A stretch of DNA of 64,000 bases from Sacculina carcini (lineage: Eukaryota > Arthropoda > Thecostraca > Sacculinidae), in the NCBI GenBank assembly GCA_916048095.2, contig OU696596.1, positions 372,001 through 436,000 of the forward strand, given 5' to 3'. Under the pieces are notes generated by a model. That model saw nothing but the letters and a program-made list of their open reading frames with translations, was not told where the DNA came from and did not search any database. Shown here piece after piece: positions 52,326 to 59,143 of this stretch (position 1 is its first letter; each line of letters begins with the position of its first letter). Both the position numbers and the translations under genes were made by a program.

Positions 52326-52488
52326 GTAAGTTATTTTCATGTTTGTCTATGATTTTGATTTTGTCATTTTGCTGTATTCTTATATGCAAATTATATGCAG
52401 AAATCACGTGTTCTTCGTTGTTTTTTCTCACTTGGTGTATTGTACTCATGAGTATGTTTTTTACGTTGTTTTTTGTTTTTATGCTCAG
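52326..52488 (+). other. Candidate 163-bp intron inside the LTR
   Basis: GTAAGT at 52,326-52,331 is a full-consensus 5' splice site. A T-rich tract from about 52,457 to 52,480 followed by CTCAG ending at 52,488 is a strong 3' splice site. TACTCAT at about 52,443-52,449 could serve as branch site. The stretch is T-rich like many animal introns. It would lie in the untranslated leader, so splicing would not alter the protein but would remove much of U5, and only unspliced RNA could template a full LTR. The same signals occur in the 3' LTR at 58,867-59,029. No transcript supports it here. Confidence 0.4.
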
Positions 52489-52597
52489 TTGAACCGCTAC
52501 GCTACGATTCATTACACCACACCGGAGTGCACGGAAAAATATAGCGGTATCAAACTAATGGCTTCCGATTCGTCTGAATAACGTCGTGTACGTTACA

Positions 52598-52815
52598 GTT
52601 CAAACTTTGGCTGCTGTCGACTCGTCTTCGTACACTTTCTGGACAGCTTCATCGGGAAGACATGAGTTGAATTTTTCGTTTTTTCATTTGAATTTGATTG
52701 AATTATGTTATGTATTTTGATTGTTATATTTTCTATCGGTGTGCCCAAGGCTAGCTTAGTCATATAACCACGCGCTACATCGTTTTTTGTGAATTGTTCC
52801 ACTTTACGCTTAAGT
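52598..52815 (+). other. Retrotransposon 5' leader between LTR and gag
   Basis: This 218-bp untranslated stretch is T-rich in its middle. It holds the candidate primer-binding site near its start. There are three upstream ATGs with short frames. The one at 52,705 opens 20 codons and ends at 52,765-52,767, the one at 52,710 overlaps it in another frame, and the one at about 52,664 stops after two codons. They could lower initiation at the gag ATG. No other feature is seen. Confidence 0.7.
52608..52625 (+). other. Candidate primer-binding site
   Basis: TGG at 52,608-52,610, followed by CTGCTGTCGAC, is the first TGG after the LTR. A tRNA-primed site starts with TGG, the complement of the tRNA CCA end. 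It sits 10 bases past the LTR end. I could not match the following bases to a specific tRNA: the expected complement of a T-arm loop is not visible further on. Treat the site as provisional. Confidence 0.35.
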
Positions 52816-55800
52816 ATGGCTGAACCAGATGAATCCAAGGGGTCAGATGAGGATCATTTGATTGAGATTAGGTCCCAAGTATGTGGGTCGGAATGTCCAA
52901 GTGTAGCCTCGAGTAATGCGCGTTTGGAGAGACTTGCGAAGATCGCCAGAATAAGAACCGAAAGAGAATATAAACGTAGAGAGTATGAGAAATTGATTGA
53001 GATTCAGCGACAGAATATGGAACTAGAGGACTTGCGCTGTGAGAAAGAGATGCAGGCTACTATGGCTGAATTACAGGTGTTAGAGTCTGTCGAGGAGCCC
53101 AAGCCGGATATACCAATGAATATACCGCTAGGATCTCCGCAGTGTGATGGTTCCAGTAAAGTGTTAAAGCCGGAAATTGTTGGTGACATTCCCTTGAGAT
53201 CCGGTGAGATACTGAAGCAAAGTTCTCCCTCTCCAAACAATGGTTCACGTGGGGATGCTGTAGCGAGCTCTCTTCACCGACTTGCTGATTTGCTTTCAGA
53301 ACGACACAGTAGAGTGTCTCTTCCTCCTCCGGAGCCAGATGTATTCCATGGAGACAGGCTTCAATTTCCGCTATGGTTGCGGTCATTTGAGTCTTGTGTT
53401 GAGTCACAGGTGAGTGGTGCTGATTGCCTGTATTATCTGCAGAAATATACAGAAGGAGAAGCAAAGGAAATTATCAGAGGGTTTTTAACCGTGAGGACTG
53501 GTGAGTCGTTCAGACGAGCGAAGGCACTCCTCGTAGAGAGATATGGTGATGAAGCGACCACATTTGATGCATTCAGGGAGAAACTGTACAAGTGGCCTGT
53601 TATTGATGAGCATGATGGTAGAGCTATAGCGAGGTTCTCTGATTTTTTGCAGTATTGTCTCAGCTTGTCGGAAGCAGTTCCCGCGCTTGGCTATCTTGAT
53701 GATCCGAGAGAAAGCCAGCGGCTGCTGAGAAAGCTGCCAGACTCTATCGTGCAGAAGTGGGCATTAGAAGTGGACAGTTGGAGAGCCGGAAAACGGTCTT
53801 CAGTGTTTATGTATCCACCGTTTCATGTTTTTTGTGAATTCATTCAGAAAGAGGCACGCCTGGCATGTGACCCAATAACGTCGTTGCAAGCTGTAAAGAG
53901 GACACCGCAGGAACGGTCGGAAAGAAATAGACGAGGTCATGTGAGTCTGTTTACTCAAGCTGATGGTGAACATGAGTTATCGTTCAAATCAAGCGATTTA
54001 TGTTGTGTCTGTTGCGGAAGTCATGAGACTATATCTTGTCCTGGTCTTCTGAAAATGAATGTTAAGGAACGGCAGCGTATTGTGATGGAAAAGAGACTGT
54101 GTTTTATATGTCTAAAAGGAGGACACGTTTTCAGTAAGTGCCCATCACAGTATAAATGCAGTGTGTGCAGTGGTCCGCATGCCCATATATTACATCAGGA
54201 CAGCAGTGAGTTTAAGTGTCCTTGTTGTGACCAGCGACATTACATTTTGCGTTGTCCACGCTTCAAGTCGCTGTCTATCAAGGAACGTTGGAATCTCGTG
54301 AAGTCGGAGGGTCTATGTGCCATCTGCTTTAAACGTGATCATATAGGCAGTAATTGCACGAGGAAATATTCTTGTACCGTTGACGGCTGTGGAAAGGCAC
54401 ATAGCAGTTTTCTACATTTACCTATGAATCGTGAAACTAATGTCAAATCCAGAACCAGTCATTTCACATGTAGTCAGGGTCAAAAACTGGCGCTGCCCAT
54501 TGTCCCTGTGAGGGTCAGATGTCCCGGATCTGACAATCATGTTGATACTTATGCACTCCTTGACTCAGGTTCAAATTCATCTTACTGTACCGAAACCCTT
54601 TTCCAAGACGTTTGTGCCGAAGGAAAATCTCGTGCAATTGAGTTGACGACTATAACCCAGAGGAAGATGATAATTGAGTCGAAATCGACAAAGCTGGTTC
54701 TATCAGACGTGAAGGATACAAACTGTTCTCTCATTTCAGAGGTCACGGTGAGGCCGTCGTTGAATATTGATCTCTCAGGTTTAGCCTGCGATATCGAGGT
54801 TAACAAGTGGCGACATTTGAGTGATATTAGTATTCCGAAACTGGACGTTGGACAAGTACACCTTTTGATTGGTCAAGATTGTTCCGATCTGTTTATACCT
54901 ACAGAAATTCGAAGAGGGAGGCCAGGTGAGCCGTATGCAATGAAGACTCCTCTCGGATGGGCCATCCATGGTCCTGTAGATGCTGGAATTACTATGAGAT
55001 CATCGTATTTTGTTCATGGTGGGCATGTTTCGAACAACTTGGCTCGTATGTGGGATCTGGAAGATGCGCACTGCGAAACGACCGGAATGTCCCAGGACGA
55101 CATGAAGGTGATGGAGTTGTGGAGCAAAAATATAGCATTGGATGGTGTCCACTACACTTTGAATATTCCATTCAAGGCCGGCAACCTTTGTTTGCCAGAT
55201 AATCGTACACTGGCAGTGACCCGCTTGCAGTCGCTAAAGAAGCGTCTGATCAAGGACCACACATTCAAAGATTGTTATTCCAAGGAAATACAGAAGCTAA
55301 CTGAAAAGGGTTATGCCGAAGAAGTGCCAATTAGTGATTTGAATCGATCAGACGGCAAGGTTTGGTACTTGCCTCATCATTCGGTGGTAAATCCTAGAAA
55401 ACCGGGTAAGATGCGTGTCGTTTTTGATTGTGCGGCCAAGTACAAGGGGGTGTCTCTGAATGACTGTGTACATCAGGGTCCTGAGTTGTCTAACAAGTTG
55501 ATTGGTGTCTTATTGCGATTCCGACAAGGTCCGATCGCGTTCGTAGCTGATATTGAAGCAATGTTCCATCAAGTTAAAGTCAATTTGAAAGACCGAGATG
55601 TGTTGAGGTTTTTGTGGTTCGAAGGCGACGATACCAATGGAGAGTTGAAAGAATACCGGATGACGTCACACCTATTCGGAGGGAATTGGAGCCCTAGCTG
55701 TGCGGCCTACGCACTTCAAGAAGTAGCTCGCGAGTTTGTTAGTGAATATCCCCCCAGTGTACTAAGCACTATTTTGAGAAATTTCTATGTCGATGATTGC

Positions 55801-58317
55801 TTAAAGACAGAGAAGTCTGCATATGCGGCTGTTGAGGTGGCCAAGCAGCTCATGGAAATACTGTCGTTTCGAGGATTCAAGCTCACAAAGTTTGTCTCTA
55901 ATTCTGCTGAATTTATGAAAGGTATACCAGAAGAGAGACGGGGAAGTTGTTATCAATCGCTTAATGTGAGTTTAGAGAAACTCTCGGTACAACGAGCCCT
56001 CGGTATGCTATGGGATGTCGAACTGGACGTTTTCAAATTTGACGTTCAAATTCAAGAGAAGCCGTACACCAAAAGAGGACTACTTAGCACTTTGAGTACT
56101 GTATACGACCCTCTCGGATTTGTCAGTCCCTTTGTGCTGCCAGCAAGAAGGATGTTTCAGGAACTGTGTCGTCTGGATGTAGGTTGGGATAGCCAATTAC
56201 CAGAGGACATAATGGAGCAATGGTTGAAGTGGACGAATGATTTTACTGTTGTTGCCTCCTACAGAGTGCCCAGGTGTGTTAATGCAAGTGATGAGCCTGC
56301 AGTAACTTACCAGCTTCACCACTTTTGTGACGCGTCAGAATACGGTTACGGTGCCGTTTCGTATATACGTACCGAACATGATGCACACGTTTGTTCTGTC
56401 AGGCTGGTTTTGGCCAAGGCCAGGCTGGCACCAATAAAGGGTGCAACTATCCCGCGCCTAGAACTGGCTGGTGCAGTCGAGGCAGTCCGATTGGACAATT
56501 GTTTAAGATCAGAACTCGATGTTCCTCTTCGTGAATCTGTTTTCTGGACGGATAGCACCATTGTACTGTGGTATTTACAGAACAGCGAGAAACGTTTTCA
56601 GACATATGTGGCAAATCGAGTAGCCAAGATCTCGGAGAACACGGTGCAAACTCAATGGAATTACGTCCCCAGTTGCGAGAATCCAGCAGATGATGCCTCT
56701 AGAGGACTCACAGCGACAGAGCTTTTAAATAACAGCAGGTGGTTAAATGGACCGTCATTTCTGCATTCAACGAGTGATAAGTGGCCGAGACAACCTGCAC
56801 TGAAATGCGCAGAGCTGTCATGCATTGTGGAAACAAGAAGAGATCCTGTTGTGTATGCAATCAAGACAGAAGAAGATCATACTGGCAAGTTATTAACCCA
56901 TTTTTCTTCTTGGCACCGAATGAAAAGAGCTATAGCCTGGATGCTAAGATTTCGAGCCTTTCTGCGTAAGAAACCTTTTAGTCATGGCTTTTTGTCAGTA
57001 GATGAACTAAAAAACTCCGAGAAATGGATTGTTATTTATGCCCAGAAGTCTTTGAATTCGGATGAAACAAGTATATTGGAGCGATTAGATCCGATGTTGT
57101 CAAATCGTGGAGTACTTGTTGTAGGAGGCAGGACTCAGGCCGCGAAGATCGAAGATCATGCGAAGCATCAGATAATCTTGCCTGGAGATCACCATGTGTC
57201 AAAATGCATACTATATGAAATACATAATCTATTTGGACATTGTGGCTCAGAGAGAACGCTTACAGAGAGCAGAAAACGATTCTGGATATTGAGAGGTCGT
57301 AGACTTGCAAAAAAGATAGTTTTTGAATGTGTCACTTGTAGAAGATTGAGGGGCAGTTTCAGGTATCAGAAGATGGCTAATCTTCCTGAATGTCGACTAA
57401 CACCTTACGAAGCACCGTTTACGAGAGTTGGAATCGACTATTTTGGTCCCTTTGTGGTAAAAAGGGGGAGATCTGAAGTCAAACGATACGGATGTATATT
57501 TACTTGTATGGCTATCAGAGCAGTACATATAGAGGTTGCTCATTCGCTAGATACTGATAGCTTCATCAACGCAGTAGAACGATTCACTGCAAGAAGAGGT
57601 GAACCCGTTGAGATTTGGTCCGATAATGGTACTAACTTTGTGGGTGGGCAACGGGAACTATCTCGAGCTGTGAAGTTATGGAACTTGGAAAAAATCCAGG
57701 ATCACCTGTCGAAGAAAGAGATAACGTGGCATTTTAACCCACCGGAAGCATCACATCATGGAGGCGTATGGGAGAGGCAGATTCGTACTGTACGGGCTGT
57801 ACTAGATGGTATCGTTAAACAACAAAGGATGGACGATGAGACTTTACTAACCGTGATGACGATGGCTGAAGGGATCGTGAATAGTAGACCTCTAACCAAG
57901 ACTTCTGACGATCCTACGGACGACAGGCCGTTAACACCAAATGACATATTGATTCAGCGGTCGGGACCAATTTTTCCTAAACTGAGTTTTGATCCAAAGA
58001 ATGCATTTAGGCGTCGTTGGAAGCAATCACAATATCTTGCTGACTTATTCTGGAGGCGATGGATTCGAGAGTACCTGCCGTGCTTGCAGGAACGGCAGAA
58101 GTGGAAAACCAAACAGCCGAATATGAAGACGGGTGATTTAGTATTGTTACGACAAGAGGTGACTCCCAGAAATAGATGGCCTTTGGGGGTAGTCACAGAG
58201 GTTCATAAGGGTGGCGATCAGTTAGTTCGTTCTGTATCAATAAGAACGGGTACCGGAATTTATGTACGACCCATTACAAAGATATGTGTACTGGAAGCAA
58301 ACGAGGCTGATTCTTGA
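52816..58317 (+). CDS. BEL/Pao Gag-Pol polyprotein, 1,833 aa, intact
   Basis: One frame encodes structural and enzymatic proteins for particle assembly, reverse transcription and integration. The ATG at 52,816 was chosen over the GTG at 52,789 because it has A at -3 and G at +4. Residues about 34-92 are charged and helical (coiled coil likely). About 165-310 match the DUF1759 Gag family, with PPEPDVFHGD near 169. Residues 396-534 hold six zinc-knuckle-like motifs in two tandem modules. The aspartic protease has D583-S-G-S, and a TPLGWAIHG motif lies near 712. RT has D912 in VADIEAMF and Y991-V-D-D994. An A17-type motif starts at K1086. RNase H residues are D1172, E1216, D1246 and D1292. The integrase zinc site is H1470, H1475, C1505 and C1508, and its triad is D1541, D1603 and E1653. 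About 1,729-1,824 resemble DUF5641. There is no internal stop or frameshift and no env. Family calls are from recognised motifs, not a search. Confidence 0.96.
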   Translation: MAEPDESKGSDEDHLIEIRSQVCGSECPSVASSNARLERLAKIARIRTEREYKRREYEKLIEIQRQNMELEDLRCEKEMQATMAELQVLESVEEPKPDIPMNIPLGSPQCDGSSKVLKPEIVGDIPLRSGEILKQSSPSPNNGSRGDAVASSLHRLADLLSERHSRVSLPPPEPDVFHGDRLQFPLWLRSFESCVESQVSGADCLYYLQKYTEGEAKEIIRGFLTVRTGESFRRAKALLVERYGDEATTFDAFREKLYKWPVIDEHDGRAIARFSDFLQYCLSLSEAVPALGYLDDPRESQRLLRKLPDSIVQKWALEVDSWRAGKRSSVFMYPPFHVFCEFIQKEARLACDPITSLQAVKRTPQERSERNRRGHVSLFTQADGEHELSFKSSDLCCVCCGSHETISCPGLLKMNVKERQRIVMEKRLCFICLKGGHVFSKCPSQYKCSVCSGPHAHILHQDSSEFKCPCCDQRHYILRCPRFKSLSIKERWNLVKSEGLCAICFKRDHIGSNCTRKYSCTVDGCGKAHSSFLHLPMNRETNVKSRTSHFTCSQGQKLALPIVPVRVRCPGSDNHVDTYALLDSGSNSSYCTETLFQDVCAEGKSRAIELTTITQRKMIIESKSTKLVLSDVKDTNCSLISEVTVRPSLNIDLSGLACDIEVNKWRHLSDISIPKLDVGQVHLLIGQDCSDLFIPTEIRRGRPGEPYAMKTPLGWAIHGPVDAGITMRSSYFVHGGHVSNNLARMWDLEDAHCETTGMSQDDMKVMELWSKNIALDGVHYTLNIPFKAGNLCLPDNRTLAVTRLQSLKKRLIKDHTFKDCYSKEIQKLTEKGYAEEVPISDLNRSDGKVWYLPHHSVVNPRKPGKMRVVFDCAAKYKGVSLNDCVHQGPELSNKLIGVLLRFRQGPIAFVADIEAMFHQVKVNLKDRDVLRFLWFEGDDTNGELKEYRMTSHLFGGNWSPSCAAYALQEVAREFVSEYPPSVLSTILRNFYVDDCLKTEKSAYAAVEVAKQLMEILSFRGFKLTKFVSNSAEFMKGIPEERRGSCYQSLNVSLEKLSVQRALGMLWDVELDVFKFDVQIQEKPYTKRGLLSTLSTVYDPLGFVSPFVLPARRMFQELCRLDVGWDSQLPEDIMEQWLKWTNDFTVVASYRVPRCVNASDEPAVTYQLHHFCDASEYGYGAVSYIRTEHDAHVCSVRLVLAKARLAPIKGATIPRLELAGAVEAVRLDNCLRSELDVPLRESVFWTDSTIVLWYLQNSEKRFQTYVANRVAKISENTVQTQWNYVPSCENPADDASRGLTATELLNNSRWLNGPSFLHSTSDKWPRQPALKCAELSCIVETRRDPVVYAIKTEEDHTGKLLTHFSSWHRMKRAIAWMLRFRAFLRKKPFSHGFLSVDELKNSEKWIVIYAQKSLNSDETSILERLDPMLSNRGVLVVGGRTQAAKIEDHAKHQIILPGDHHVSKCILYEIHNLFGHCGSERTLTESRKRFWILRGRRLAKKIVFECVTCRRLRGSFRYQKMANLPECRLTPYEAPFTRVGIDYFGPFVVKRGRSEVKRYGCIFTCMAIRAVHIEVAHSLDTDSFINAVERFTARRGEPVEIWSDNGTNFVGGQRELSRAVKLWNLEKIQDHLSKKEITWHFNPPEASHHGGVWERQIRTVRAVLDGIVKQQRMDDETLLTVMTMAEGIVNSRPLTKTSDDPTDDRPLTPNDILIQRSGPIFPKLSFDPKNAFRRRWKQSQYLADLFWRRWIREYLPCLQERQKWKTKQPNMKTGDLVLLRQEVTPRNRWPLGVVTEVHKGGDQLVRSVSIRTGTGIYVRPITKICVLEANEADS
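54001..54417 (+). other. Duplicated zinc-knuckle module in Gag (residues 396-534)
   Basis: Module 1 (residues 396-460) and module 2 (468-534) share one layout: a CX2CX3HX4C motif; a spacer with KER and a hydrophobic helix; a canonical CX2CX4HX4C knuckle preceded by LC; then a C..C..H..H motif (CX2CX3HX4H in module 1, CX4CX3HX4H in module 2). The modules start 72 residues apart. They are clearly related in protein sequence but well diverged, so the duplication is old. Such motifs in Gag normally bind nucleic acid during packaging. Confidence 0.85.
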
Positions 58318-58666
58318 TTGTCATTGTTTTTTTTTACATGTTTGTGAAGCTACTGTTGTATTCAGTTGCTTGTTGGCGTTTAGTTGTTTAAACGTGTGTT
58401 GCGCTGTTGATATCTTATCACAATCGCGATCAGTGACCACGCCCGAGTGGACTCCGATCTTTTGTATTGCGTTGCTTATTTACATGGTATTAAACTTACG
58501 GTGGACACTGGTAGTGTTTTTTGTGATGTATTGTCAGTTCACCCGTGTTGTATTGAGTCAGAGACGACACTGATGGAGGTTTCGGTTCTCATTATTTCTC
58601 ATTTATATGTTGGGTTTAGCGTTGTCCTGGCGTTGTGTTTGAGTGCAAGTGTTGCACTGGGGCCGG
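58318..58666 (+). other. Retrotransposon 3' untranslated segment
   Basis: This 349-bp stretch runs from the gag-pol stop to the 3' LTR. It starts with a T-rich run (about 58,326-58,334) and has no frame that looks like an envelope: no convincing signal peptide, glycosylation-rich ectodomain or fusion-type segment. A 103-codon frame (58,262-58,573) begins inside gag-pol and is cysteine- and hydrophobic-rich from base composition; I treat it as chance. The last bases form the candidate polypurine tract. Confidence 0.75.
58657..58666 (+). other. Candidate polypurine tract (weak)
   Basis: The ten bases before the 3' LTR read CTGGGGCCGG. They are G-rich and in the right place for the plus-strand primer, but two C residues break the purine run, so this is an imperfect tract. 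No better purine run lies close upstream. Confidence 0.4.
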
Positions 58667-59138
58667 TGTAACGCCTGGCCAAACTTCGTCTTATTTTGTC
58701 TCGTCGTTTTTGTCTGGCAACGCAGCGCCTATATTTGGCAGCCTGTGCACGTGCCTTACTGCGTATTATGTGTATTGCCCCTGGAGTAGAGGTTTTGTGT
58801 CTGAGATTTTGTGCCTGAGAGTTGTACTTGTTTGCGCCACATTAAACCCAAGAGAGGCCAGAAAGTGTAAGTTATTTTCATGTTTGTCTATGATTTTGAT
58901 TTTGTCATTTTGCTGTATTCTTATATGCAAATTATATGCAGAAATCACGTGTTCTTCGTTGTTTTTTCTCACTTGGTGTATTGTACTCATGAGTATGTTT
59001 TTTACGTTGTTTTTTGTTTTTATGCTCAGTTGAACCGCTACGCTACGATTCATTACACCACACCGGAGTGCACGGAAAAATATAGCGGTATCAAACTAAT
59101 GGCTTCCGATTCGTCTGAATAACGTCGTGTACGTTACA
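58667..59138 (+). repeat. 3' long terminal repeat (472 bp)
   Basis: Identical to the 5' LTR by base-by-base reading, with the same TGTAACG start and CGTTACA end. In this copy the ATTAAA at 58,841-58,846 would direct polyadenylation of the element's RNA. The zero observed divergence points to recent insertion, or to gene conversion between the LTRs. Confidence 0.97.
58841..58846 (+). terminator. Candidate polyadenylation signal ATTAAA in 3' LTR
   Basis: ATTAAA is the commonest variant of AATAAA. A GT-rich stretch follows about 20-45 bases downstream (around 58,864-58,889), as expected for 3'-end formation. Its copy in the 5' LTR (52,300-52,305) would have to be ignored; the strong splice donor 20 bases after it could help by recruiting U1, which is inference. 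Confidence 0.45.
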
Positions 59139-59143
59139 GTGCC
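59139..59143. repeat. Right target-site duplication GTGCC
   Basis: GTGCC follows the terminal CA of the 3' LTR and leads directly into ctaagt, completing a class B monomer. It matches the left copy exactly. Confidence 0.95.

Larger units (their letters stand above)
52126..52597 (+). repeat. 5' long terminal repeat (472 bp)
   Basis: The LTR starts TGTAACG and ends CGTTACA and matches the 3' LTR base for base at an offset of 6,541 bp. A TATA-like TATATTT lies at 52,189-52,195 and an ATTAAA hexamer at 52,300-52,305. This suggests U3 up to roughly 52,220, a short R of about 100 bp, and a long T-rich U5; these borders are inference. U5 contains a good donor-acceptor splice pair (listed separately). 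A TCAGTT at 52,485-52,490 also resembles an arthropod initiator, a competing reading of the start site. Open frames of 80, 95 and 131 codons across the LTR look like chance frames. Confidence 0.97.
52126..59138 (+). mobile_element. Complete BEL/Pao LTR retrotransposon
   Basis: A 7,013-bp element has identical 472-bp LTRs, perfect 7-bp terminal inverted repeats (TGTAACG and CGTTACA), a GTGCC target-site duplication and one intact gag-pol frame. BEL/Pao assignment rests on the domain order Gag (DUF1759 type), zinc knuckles, DSGS protease, RT with YVDD, RNase H/A17-type region, H2C2 integrase and DUF5641-like tail, and on the TSD length. In Copia elements the integrase precedes RT, and Gypsy elements lack the DUF1759, A17 and DUF5641 modules. 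No envelope gene is present. Identical LTRs and an open frame mean a recent insertion that may still be autonomous. It is the only mobile element in the window. Confidence 0.97.

Noticed and set aside
52097-52492. 131-codon plus-strand frame across the satellite/LTR junction (and the 132-codon frame at 58,635-59,033)
   Set aside because: It starts in a satellite or 3' UTR stretch, runs through LTR sequence and shows only T-rich composition; both copies exist because the LTR is duplicated.
52225-52512. 95-codon minus-strand frame in both LTRs and the 80-codon plus-strand frame
   Set aside because: No recognisable domain; the hydrophobic or lysine-rich look follows from T-rich LTR sequence. 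They repeat exactly because the LTRs are identical.
52789-52815. Nine-residue N-terminal extension from GTG
   Set aside because: GTG is not a normal start in animals, and the ATG at 52,816 has a good initiation context.
53060-53464. 134-codon minus-strand frame opposite gag
   Set aside because: It lies wholly opposite the gag-pol frame and has no family features; likely a chance antisense frame.
58262-58573. 103-codon frame as a small envelope or accessory protein
   Set aside because: It starts inside the gag-pol end in another frame, is cysteine-rich from TGT-rich DNA, and lacks a clean signal peptide or a fusion and ectodomain layout.
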